This document shows, one piece after another, positions 35,116 to 42,142 of a DNA stretch of 64,000 nucleotides. The position numbers and the translations under genes are program-made. The DNA comes from PALSA-894 sp963828625. GTDB taxonomy: Bacteria > Pseudomonadota > Alphaproteobacteria > Rhizobiales > Xanthobacteraceae. The first letter of the stretch is position 1, and each line of letters begins with the position of its first letter. The notes beneath the pieces are model-generated. The model saw nothing but the letters and a program-made list of their open reading frames with translations. It was not told where the DNA came from and searched no databases. The DNA lies in NCBI GenBank assembly GCA_963828625.1, contig CAWHEX010000005.1, positions 62,001 to 126,000 on the forward strand, written 5' to 3'.

Positions 35116-35910
35116 ATGTCAGCACAGGGATTTTATTCGATCATTCAATACAGTCCGGTTCCCGACCGATTTGAATTCATCAATATCGGCGTGGTGCTTG
35201 TTGTGCCTTTGGCGAAGTACGTTCGCGTGCGCTTCAGCAAGGGTGTGAAGCGCATAGAGCGGGTATTCGGCAAACCGCAAGGCTCCTATTTGTCGTCTCT
35301 GAAAGAGGGTATTCAAAATCGTGTGAATGTAGAACTCTCCGAGGACTTCAGCCGTAGCCGGTTCGAGAAATTTGCAGAATCACGGGCCAACGACATTCGT
35401 TTTTCGCGGCCGATGTCCATGCTCGTTGAAGAGCCAAATGCCGAGTTAGAAGAGCTTTTCAATTCGCTGGTTGGCGAACCAGAGATTTCTACCCGCAGAC
35501 CTAAGGTCATCACCAAACTGCGGAAAGAGTTGGATTCTGCCGGTGTGGTTCATCTTTTGGAGCGACCCGAACCTGTTCCGCTTCCGCGTTACGGCATCAC
35601 GATTGAGGCGCCTTACGCTTACCAGAATGGGGCGTACAATCTGATTGATCCCGTGCGGCTTGGTGGCGATCCCGATGAGGCTTTGAAGGAGGCCAGCAAG
35701 CGTGCGGTCGAAGGCCAATGGCTGGCACAGCAAACTGAGAAGAGGCTGATCGTTGTTGGTGACTTGGCCGACCAAAACGAGAGCGGTATCGCGCTGGCTG
35801 TCGACGATATGATGCGCCAGCATGGTGTGAAATTCTATCGTATTGATCACTTATCTGGATTGGTGGATGACATCCGCCACCATCGGCGCGCGCCTAGTCT
35901 CAACTCTTAG
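35116..35910 (+). CDS. DUF3037 domain-containing protein (transposon cargo)
   Basis: 264 residues. The N-terminus FYSIIQYSPVPDRFEFINIG, VVLVVPLAKYVRVRFSKG, is the DUF3037 signature. The middle is charged and helical (residues 55-130) and the C-terminal part (SKRAVEGQWLAQQTEKRLIV, GDLADQNESGIALAVDDMM) is alpha/beta. No enzyme motif is recognised. DUF3037 genes are repeatedly found beside HipA-like kinases, so I infer the two act as a pair, possibly as regulator or target. It starts 10 bases after the kinase stop with the same codon style, so they form one operon. Confidence 0.78.
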   Translation: MSAQGFYSIIQYSPVPDRFEFINIGVVLVVPLAKYVRVRFSKGVKRIERVFGKPQGSYLSSLKEGIQNRVNVELSEDFSRSRFEKFAESRANDIRFSRPMSMLVEEPNAELEELFNSLVGEPEISTRRPKVITKLRKELDSAGVVHLLERPEPVPLPRYGITIEAPYAYQNGAYNLIDPVRLGGDPDEALKEASKRAVEGQWLAQQTEKRLIVVGDLADQNESGIALAVDDMMRQHGVKFYRIDHLSGLVDDIRHHRRAPSLNS

Positions 35911-36073
35911 CGGGCGTAGTTTGCTTGTCGGTAGGCTTTGCCGGCGCAACTTTATCAAACGCCTTCTCGAAGTCCTTCGGATCTTCCGACGCTTCTACTT
36001 CCTTCGCCATGTCAACGAAACGCTTGTGGCGTTCGGCGTCGGTCAGCTTGGGTGCGGCAGGTTTGCGAGCCAT
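35900..36073 (-). CDS. 57-aa small conserved-type protein (transposon cargo)
   Basis: A clean short frame: MARKPAAPKLTDAERHKRFV, then DMAKEVEASEDPKDFEKAFD and a Lys/Pro/Thr-rich end. It is mostly helical and charged. Similar small proteins with KLTDAERHKRFV...EVEAS are common in Hyphomicrobiales, often encoded beside larger accessory genes. Its stop overlaps the DUF3037 stop convergently by about 11 bases. The stop of the GNAT-like frame (36073) abuts its start, so they may be one minus-strand operon. Confidence 0.7.
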   Translation of the reverse strand: MARKPAAPKLTDAERHKRFVDMAKEVEASEDPKDFEKAFDKVAPAKPTDKQTTPAKS

Positions 36074-36576
36074 CACTTCTTAAGTTCAGGCATCAGGTTT
36101 TCGTATGGAGCATACATCAGTTCGAGCGTCTTTGCGGGCTTGAAACCTGCATCTTGATACCACTGCCAAAGCTTCACATTGGCTCTCCCGCCCTCAGGCT
36201 CCAGCGCAAGCCCGCGTGCGGGAATGTCAGTCTGTCGGTGAGCGCGTCGGGCAGCGTCGACGATCAGTACGCCCCCCAGTCCTTTCGGTGCGCCGTCACA
36301 CCTTCCCATGTAGCCGAGGAGCGCCATCGGAATGTTGGCCGCCAGAGAGGTGCTTCGAATCTTGTTCGACACTTGGTCGCGCGAAACGTTGAATTGGGAA
36401 AGCGTGTAGTAACCGAGAATTCTAGTTGGGTCGTCCGGATCGGGGAAAACAAAGACACCGCAATAGCGGTCCTGTACCCATCGAGCCGCATGGACGTGAA
36501 GAAAATTGGTAACCCGCTCGCTCTTGCCGCAATGGAAAACGCCGACTCTATGAGTTCGGCGAGAGCGGGGCCGTCG
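36073..36576 (-). CDS. GNAT-like acetyltransferase frame without clear start
   Basis: The minus-strand frame is open from just after a TAG at 36577-36579 down to 36073. It encodes VFHCGKSERVTNFLHVHAAR, YCGVFVFPDPDDPTRILGYY, MALLGYMGRCDGAPKGLGGV and NVKLWQWYQDAGFKPAKTL, the order of GNAT toxin-like acetyltransferases (substrate loop, beta4, acetyl-CoA loop, C-terminal WYQDAGF). No ATG or GTG lies ahead of the conserved part; the first usable start, GTG 36372, would remove its N-terminal third. So the 5' end is truncated or frameshifted, or the frame is read through from the upstream 68-aa ORF. Toxin role is inferred only. Confidence 0.55.
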   Translation of the reverse strand, partial: RRPRSRRTHRVGVFHCGKSERVTNFLHVHAARWVQDRYCGVFVFPDPDDPTRILGYYTLSQFNVSRDQVSNKIRSTSLAANIPMALLGYMGRCDGAPKGLGGVLIVDAARRAHRQTDIPARGLALEPEGGRANVKLWQWYQDAGFKPAKTLELMYAPYENLMPELKK

Positions 36577-36783
36577 CTAGGAGCGGCGGTTCCTTAAGGA
36601 TTCCAGCAATGCCGCCGCCCTCTGGATCAGCGGCGATGGTCCCGTGGGATTGCTGATGCATTTCTCCAAATGTGCGAATTCTTCCGGGCTCGCGATAGCG
36701 CCCGCCGGTAATGGCGGGACGTCAAAACTAGCGGTACCCCCACTCGCACTCCCTGCGCCGAATCCTTTGGCAGTCCATTCCAT
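36577..36783 (-). CDS. 68-aa hypothetical protein upstream of GNAT-like frame
   Basis: ATG 36783 (MEWTAKGFGAGSASGG) opens a 68-residue frame ending LLESLRNRRS at TAG 36577. A longer start at 36903 gives 108 residues. It is Ala/Pro/Gly-rich at the start, then helical. It lies in the same frame as the GNAT-like ORF, separated by the single TAG. If GNAT is a toxin, this would be the position of its antitoxin, but no antitoxin family is recognised. Confidence 0.45.
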   Translation of the reverse strand: MEWTAKGFGAGSASGGTASFDVPPLPAGAIASPEEFAHLEKCISNPTGPSPLIQRAAALLESLRNRRS

Positions 36784-37001
36784 AAGAGCACCTGATAAAT
36801 AACCCGGGGAGCGCGGATTCCCACTGTCAGGTGCACAGGAATCCAAATCGCAATGCGCCGCAACTGAAGTGCAACAATTGATAGCAACGCATGTTGCTAT
36901 CACCCGGCGGGGTACTTGTCAACCCCATAACCATCTGATAGAACGCAAGAAAATCGGCACGCTTAGCAAGCCTACTTTGTTGCAAAAAAGGCGAACGCAA
37001 C

Positions 37002-37469
37002 ATGCAGCGCGGTGACAGGAATCTACTGGAGACGCAAGTTATCGCGCAACTGGCCCAAGTGGAGCAGGAGCTAGCTAGACTTCAAGCCGAACGCGACACG
37101 CTCAAGGACATTCTACTTCGCGTCCGGCGCGAGGGCTCTCGGCTTCGCGACGTGACGCGCAAGAACAGCTTTGATCGGATTCTAGTTGAGAACACGATTT
37201 TGCAGACGCTTCAGTCCGCCGGTAAGGCCGTTCCGACAAAGCGTCTCTACTGGCGTGTGATCGAAGCAAACCCCCGGCTGCGAAGCACAACGTTTCGCTC
37301 CCATCTCCATCGGCTGAAGGAGCGTGGCCTGATCACTAATCAAAATCAGCGCGGCAATTGGATTTTGATTCCACAGAAGTCGCCGCTTAGTCCTCCAGCG
37401 GCAACTTCAACTGAACCTGATCGGTTTCAGGATTACGCCGCCGCCAGCCGCGCCACTTCCGGCGCTTAG
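37002..37469 (+). CDS. Coiled-coil plus winged-helix-like ORF (transposon cargo)
   Basis: 155 residues from ATG 37002. Residues 10-45 form a coiled coil (QVIAQLAQVEQELARLQAER), then a predicted winged-helix module (ILQTLQSAGKAVPTKRLYWR, FRSHLHRLKERGLITNQNQR, NWILIP near 120-125). The final part from about residue 128 runs opposite to the end of the transposase gene (37387-37469), so the natural C-terminus was probably at or near QKSP and the tail is fortuitous. A DNA-binding regulator of the element is plausible. No family is recognised. Confidence 0.5.
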   Translation: MQRGDRNLLETQVIAQLAQVEQELARLQAERDTLKDILLRVRREGSRLRDVTRKNSFDRILVENTILQTLQSAGKAVPTKRLYWRVIEANPRLRSTTFRSHLHRLKERGLITNQNQRGNWILIPQKSPLSPPAATSTEPDRFQDYAAASRATSGA

Positions 37470-38438
37470 AACGCTTGGCGCTTATGCTTTTGCCCTTCCG
37501 CCACCAATCGTTTCATAGGTCAGCCGCTTGCCGCGCGCGCTAGCAACCGCAATTGCGGTGCGCGACACGTCATTGATGCCGACCTTCTCCCGATTGGTGT
37601 AGCGGAAATCGAACTCGTGCAGATAACGCTGCAAGTGCGCCTCTGAGACGTGGTGGTACACGCCGACAGATGCCGCGCTTCAGGATCGAGAAATAACCTT
37701 CGACGGTGTTGGTGTGGACGAGGTTCTTGGCCTCTTGCCGCACGTACTCTTTTGCCGAGTGCACGACAGTCTTGTGTGAAGCGAAGTGATGGCCGATGCC
37801 GGTATAGACATGATGCCTCGTCGCTCATGAGGTGGCTGGCGCGGTGCGACGTGCTTGCCGATGATCGGGCGCAGGGTCTTGTGCAGTGACGTTCGGCACA
37901 TGGAAGCTACGCACCGCACCACCGCGCTCCACTAGCGCCATGACGGCCTTCTTGGGCGCGGGGACGTGGTACGCGCGATTTTCGGCTTTGCCGCCAACAT
38001 AGGTTTCGTCGGCTTCAACGGTCGCGCCCTGCCCGCCAAGCGGCGAATAGAACATGCCCGGACCTTCGTTCATGGCTTCGCGGATGCGATGCCCGAGGAA
38101 CCAAGCGGTCTTCATGGAGCACTGAAGCATCCGCTGGATTTGGCGGGTGCTGATGCCTTTTTTGCTGACGCGCACATCAGGTGGATGACCTGAAGCCACA
38201 GGTGCAGCGCCAGATGCGAGGACTCGAAGATCGAGCCCATGCGGACGGTAAACGGCTTCCGGCAGGAGTAGCACTTGTAGAGGCCCGGACGGGTGGTCTT
38301 GCCCTTCAGTTGGCCAATGCGCTCGCGCTCGCCGCAGTGGTGGCACACCGGGCCGTTGGGCCACAGTTTGGCCTCGACGTAAGCGAACGCTGCCGCTTCG
38401 TTCTGGAAATGTACTTCTGAGAGAATTGACTTAGCCAT
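37387..38438 (-). pseudogene. IS1595-family transposase, broken by several frameshifts
   Basis: ATG 38438 gives MAKSILSEVHFQNEAAAFAY, then the N-terminal zinc ribbon CHHCGERERIG...YKCYSCRKPFTV and HLALHLWLQVIHLMCAS. Frame changes occur near 38170 (within a run of A), near 37880, near 37850, near 37805 and around 37660. The pieces continue as IQRMLQCSMKTAWFLGHRI, VEADETYVGGKAENR (first catalytic Asp), the HTNTVEGYFSILKRGI segment that carries the Asn/Glu of the DDE-like site, and the true end KLPLED at 37387. All parts of a roughly 345-residue transposase are found in order. Damage may be real or due to sequence errors. Confidence 0.85.
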
Positions 38439-38471
38439 CGGGTGTTCCTCTGTAAGAACACCCTAAATCAG

Positions 38472-38501
38472 GGGTCAGGGTATGTCAAGTGTAACAGTCC
38501 C
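38472..38501 (-). repeat. Right terminal inverted repeat of IS1595-type transposon
   Basis: Read on the minus strand from 38501 it begins GGGACTGTTACACTT, then ATACCC and CCC as at the left end. The transposase start lies 34 bases inside. Confidence 0.85.
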
Positions 38502-38509
38502 TTAACGCC
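38502..38509. repeat. Target-site duplication, right copy (TTAACGCC)
   Basis: Identical to 34180-34187 and immediately outside the right terminal repeat. Confidence 0.9.
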
Positions 38510-38594
38510 TAGGTCGGAACAATACAAGAACAGACATGAACGGAGCAAAAACATCCACAATCGGGTTCCATCCTGTGGAAAGCTTGGGCCGGAA

Positions 38595-39044
38595 TTACGG
38601 CCGCGCCGCCCGGCAGGAGGGATTGTAGGCCCAGTTCCGGTCCAGCCCGGCCACGCACCATTCGACGCCCCAGAACATGCCGAGCCAGCCCGACGTCTCG
38701 AGGATCGAATAGTGGACGGTGTGCCGCCGGCCGTCGGAGACGCGGACGGTCCCGTTGCAGAAGCGGCGCGGGATCGCCTGCGCGGCCCAAGGCCGGAAGG
38801 ATGTCTCGCGGATGCGGTCGAAGCCGACGATCGCGAGATTCGAGTTCCAGAACTCGCTTTCCTTGTGCCCGAACTTGGAGCGGATTTCGTTCAGCACACC
38901 CGGGTCGTCGCAGAGCGGCACCAGCGCGTCGTGGCGCGGGCCGGTCAGGCCGAAATTGAGTTCGAACCAGCTCGCGGCACTGGCCGGAGCTGCACACAAC
39001 AGGAGGCTCACAAAGGCTAGTGCGATGCGGCTTTTTGCGGTCAT
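38595..39044 (-). CDS. Secreted hypothetical protein
   Basis: 149 residues starting MTAKSRIALAFVSLLLCAAP, a Sec signal. The mature part (SWFELNFGLTGPRHDALVPL, then CDDPGVLNEIRSKFGHKESE, and GMFWGVEWCVAGLDRNWAYN) has two pairs of cysteines. It resembles a conserved Hyphomicrobiales periplasmic protein without known role. Without the transposon it would lie about 130 bases upstream of RNase T2 on the same strand, so both may once have shared transcription. Confidence 0.7.
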   Translation of the reverse strand: MTAKSRIALAFVSLLLCAAPASAASWFELNFGLTGPRHDALVPLCDDPGVLNEIRSKFGHKESEFWNSNLAIVGFDRIRETSFRPWAAQAIPRRFCNGTVRVSDGRRHTVHYSILETSGWLGMFWGVEWCVAGLDRNWAYNPSCRAARP

Positions 39045-39157
39045 GCGCGCGCTCCCCGAATGCGCGCGACCGTGCCGTGCGCGGCGGAGTCGGTCAAGGG
39101 GCGGTGCGCGAAAGACGCCGGGCTGTGGCTTGTCCGCCCACGTTTTCCTGGGTGGGA

Positions 39158-39373
39158 TCAGGCGCCGGTGTTGCGGAATGCCGCGCAGGCCTTGGCGGCG
39201 GTCGTGGACTGCTGCGCTTCGAACTTCTCGAAGCTTGCGCGCAGGCCGGGGTCCTTGATCTGGACGATCGCCCCGCCGCAGGCGGAGGTCGCCGACGAAC
39301 CGGCCGGGCCGGTCACCGTGGCGATCACGATGGCGGCAAAGGCTGCAAGAGCGATGGCGCGAAACACGGTCAT
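39158..39373 (-). CDS. Small secreted hypothetical protein, 71 aa
   Basis: MTVFRAIALAAFAAIVIATV forms a signal or N-terminal anchor; the rest (SACGGAIVQIKDPGLRASFE, AAKACAAFRNTGA) is short and has two Cys residues, typical of a disulfide. No family is recognised. Confidence 0.55.
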   Translation of the reverse strand: MTVFRAIALAAFAAIVIATVTGPAGSSATSACGGAIVQIKDPGLRASFEKFEAQQSTTAAKACAAFRNTGA

Positions 39374-39578
39374 GGCGGTCCCCTTCCAGGCCAGACGGTA
39401 TGGTTAATTAGTCGTTACGAGCCGCCGGAAGGTTCAAAGGGCGCTCGCAGGCGGCAATTCCGTTCTCCGATACCGTTGGAGAAAGCTTTGCGAATCCCCG
39501 GCGCCGATTGTTCGGCCGCCGAGGGAAAGGGTTGGGCCTTCAGGCGTTATGCTCGGCAATCGAGAGGGGCCGAAGGTC

Positions 39579-39908
39579 ATGCCATCCAAGAAGAAAATCG
39601 TGCCATCCAAGAAGAAACCGAAATCGGCGAAGGCGCACCGCAAGGCGCACGCGACGGCGCGGCGCGACGTGTCACGCAGCGAAGTGATCGCCCGCAAGCT
39701 CGCCAGGGTCGCGCCGGGCGACGATCCCGCGCAGGTCGCCGGCGCGATCGCGATCTTCGCCACCGCGACCATCAAGCGCAGCGCCAATAACCTGAGCGAG
39801 GCGCGGGCCTATCTCGACGGCCTGCGCGCGGGGATCGACGGGCTGTTGAAAAACGCCTTCCCGGACAAGCCGGAGGGCGGCGAGAACGGCGACAACAAGA
39901 AGGCCTAG
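39579..39908 (+). CDS. Lys-rich hypothetical protein with repeated N-terminal segment
   Basis: 109 residues from ATG 39579 (MPSKKKIVPSKKKPKSAKAH), preceded by GAAGG; a start 30 bases upstream is also open. A 16-base segment (39581-39596) is repeated at 39602-39617 with a 21-base period, giving the PSKKK repeat. The basic tail is followed by a helical part (EVIARKLARVAPGDDPAQVA, SEARAYLDGLRAGIDGLLKN). The basic N-terminus suggests nucleic acid contact. It ends convergently on the apt stop. Confidence 0.55.
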   Translation: MPSKKKIVPSKKKPKSAKAHRKAHATARRDVSRSEVIARKLARVAPGDDPAQVAGAIAIFATATIKRSANNLSEARAYLDGLRAGIDGLLKNAFPDKPEGGENGDNKKA

Positions 39909-40454
39909 TGCCCCTCGAAGCTGACGAGCGTGCGCACCGGCACGTCGAGCTTGCGCAGCTTCTCGGCGCCGCCGAGCTCCGGCAGGTCGATGATGAAGCA
40001 GGCCGCGAGCACCTCGGCGCCGACCTGGCGCAACAGCTTCACGGCGCCCTCGGCAGTGCCGCCGGTCGCGATCAGGTCGTCGACCAGGACCACGCGGTCG
40101 CCCTTCTGCACGGCATCGACGTGCATCTCCATCTCGTCCGAGCCGTATTCGAGCAGATAGGCCATGCGCACGGTCTGGTGCGGCAGCTTGCCCTTCTTGC
40201 GGATCGGCACGAAGCCGGCCGAGACCTGATGCGCGACCGCGCCGCCGATGATGAAGCCGCGCGCCTCGATGCCGGCGACCTTGTCGATCTTCGCGCCGGC
40301 CCAGGGCTGCACCAGCTCGTCGACCGCGCGGCGGAACGCGCGCGCATTGCCGAGCAGCGTGGTGATGTCGCGGAACATGATGCCGGGCTTGGGATAATCC
40401 GGGATGCGTGCGGATCGCGGCGCGCAGGTCGTTTTCGAAGCACGGGTGAGTCAT
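39905..40454 (-). CDS. apt: Adenine phosphoribosyltransferase (frameshift near start)
   Basis: Begins MTHPCFENDLRAAIR at 40454, shifts near 40400-40408, and continues IMFRDITTLLGNARAFRRAV to 39905, giving about 182 residues. The PRPP-binding loop VVLVDDLIATGGTAEGAVKL is near residue 125. It salvages adenine to AMP. The only break is the single base insertion in HP-GLSQ versus IPDYPKPG, so a sequence error is the likely reason. Downstream of the cupin gene. Confidence 0.88.
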
Positions 40455-40888
40455 CGGGGTCTCGCGGATCTGGGAACGTGAGTCGGACGAATAGGCGAAA
40501 TCTACTGCCGGCAGCCAGCGGCGCGGCGTCTCGCGCTTGTCGTCATAGGCCGCCTCGAACACCGGCGCGGCGAGCGTCGACTGGATATGCAGTTCGCCCG
40601 TGCCGCAGTTGGCAAAGCCGTGCTTCACGCCGGCCGGCACGATCACCAGTTGCCCGGCGGTTCAGCGCGACGTGCTGTCGCCTCGACCCACACGTCGGCC
40701 TCGCCTTCCAGCACATGCAGCACCTCCTCGACGGCATGCAGATGCGTCGGCGCGCCATGGCCGGGCTCGCACCATTGCTCGAACAGGCAAAGCTGCGTGC
40801 CGCCGTTCGCCGCCGAGACGCGCATGCGCGTGAGCACGCCCTTGCGCCATTCCTCGCGCGGCTCGGTGTTCAGATCGACGATGCGCAT
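40453..40888 (-). CDS. Cupin-domain protein (frameshifted)
   Basis: Starts MRIVDLNTEPREEWRKGVLT at 40888. The cupin motif 1 is CEPGHGAPTHLHAVEEVLHV (metal His-x-His near residue 43). A shift near 40640-40660 joins to MIVPAGVKHGFANCGTGELH, which is cupin motif 2. The end is uncertain: the second frame runs into the apt start in the same phase, so another base error probably hides the stop just before 40454. The role is unknown. Confidence 0.7.
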
Positions 40889-40960
40889 CGCGTTTCCTCC
40901 CATTGCGGACAGCGTCAGTTTGGCCAACCATGCGGGCAGGGCACAACGGGAGGGCAACCC

Positions 40961-41184
40961 ATGTCGGTTCAACCGCCGGCCGCGCCGCATCGCGTCGCGA
41001 TCGCCGATATCGACATTCCGTTCTGGCGCATGGTCGCCATCATCATCAAGTGGATGTTCGCCAGTCGATTCCGGCGCTGATAATCATTTCGATCATGCTG
41101 TCGCAATCATCTGGTGCCGTGATCGGCTCAGGTGGCGGATATCTTGGGCGATTGCTCGGCAGCATCCCGAGCGTGAAGATGTAG
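40961..41184 (+). CDS. Small membrane protein (frameshifted)
   Basis: ATG 40961 follows GGGAGGG. MSVQPPAAPHRVAIADIDIP is followed by WRMVAIIIKWMFAS and, after one extra base near 41065-41070, IPALIIISIMLSQSSGAVIG to the stop at 41184. One or two hydrophobic helices make a conserved-type small rhizobial inner-membrane protein. Convergent with mtnP. Confidence 0.6.
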
Positions 41185-41186
41185 CG

Positions 41187-42063
41187 CTATGCCTTCAGCA
41201 CCCGGCCCGCCACCGCGTCGAGCTTCTTCAGCAGCTCCGGATCGCGCGCCTCGGGCGCGGTGATCAGCGCGGTGTCGAGCGCGCGGTCGGAGCCGATCGG
41301 GCACGGCTCGTGCTCGCGCGGGAAATCGCGCGCGAGCCGCGCGACCAGCCGCTTCGCCTTCTCGGCGTTCGCGGTCAGCACCTTGATGATGTCCTGCACC
41401 GTCACGGCGTCGTGGTCGGGATGCCAGCAGTCGAAGTCGGTCACCATCGCGACGGTCGCGTAACAAATCTCCGCCTCGCGGGCGAGCTTCGCCTCCGGCA
41501 TGTTGGTCATGCCGATCACCGAATAGCCGAGCTGCTTGTAGGTGAGGCTTTCGGCAAGCGTGGAGAACTGCGGGCCTTCCATGCAGACGTAGGTGCCGTC
41601 GCGCTTCACCTCGATGCCTTCGGCCATCGCGGCGTTGGCGATGTGGATGCGCAGCCGCGGCGACACCGGATGCGCCATCGAGACATGCGCGACGCAGCCC
41701 TTGCCGAAGAACGAGACTCTCGCGCTTGTGCGTGCGGTCGACGAACTGGTCGATCAGCACGAAGGTGCCGGGCGGCAGCTCCTCCTTGAACGAGCCGCAG
41801 GCCGAGAGCGAGACGAGGTCGGTGACGCCGGCGCGCTTGAGGCAGTCGATGTTGGCGCGGTAGTTGATGTCGGAGGGCGAGAGCCGGTGGCCCTTGTCGT
41901 GGCGCGGCAGGAACACGACCGGCAGGCCCGCGATCTCGCCGATGCGCAGCGGCCCCGACGGCTCGCCCCACGGGCTCTCGATGTGCTCCTCGCGCACGTT
42001 TTCCAGGCCCGGCAGATCGTAGACGCCGGAGCCGCCGATGATGCCGAGGACGGATTTGGTCAT
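41187..42063 (-). CDS. mtnP: S-methyl-5'-thioadenosine phosphorylase (frameshifted)
   Basis: From ATG 42063 (MTKSVLGIIGGSGVYDLPGL) to 41187. The family runs include GEIAGLPVVFLPRHDKGHRL, SLSACGSFKEELPPGTFVLI, and after a shift near 41715 MEGPQFSTLAESLTYKQLGY, VIGMTNMPEAKLAREAEICY and DFDCWHPDHDAV. Asp and Met residues of the active site are retained. It phosphorolyses methylthioadenosine for methionine salvage. The restored length is about 290. Confidence 0.9.
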
Positions 42064-42142
42064 GTGTCGCGCTCCAGCCACGCCGCAGAAAAGCGAAGGG
42101 CCCCAACCGGGGCCCTCTCGTCAAGATCGATTTCGCGAAGCG

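Larger units (their letters stand above)
34188..38501. mobile_element. IS1595-type transposon with passenger genes (4,314 bp)
   Basis: The limits are set by imperfect terminal inverted repeats (34188-34217 and 38472-38501; 21 of 30 positions match) and by a perfect 8-bp direct repeat on both sides. The only transposase, an IS1595-family gene, is at the right end. Between the ends lie a HipA-like kinase, a DUF3037 protein, a 57-aa protein, a GNAT-like frame, a 68-aa frame and a coiled-coil ORF. The base composition is visibly less GC-rich than the flanks. Passenger genes in IS1595 elements are known; this cargo is not one I recognise. Confidence 0.85.

Noticed and set aside
37387..38438. Treating the IS1595 transposase as an active enzyme
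   Set aside because: Five or more frame changes are needed to read it; activity cannot be claimed unless reads show these are errors.
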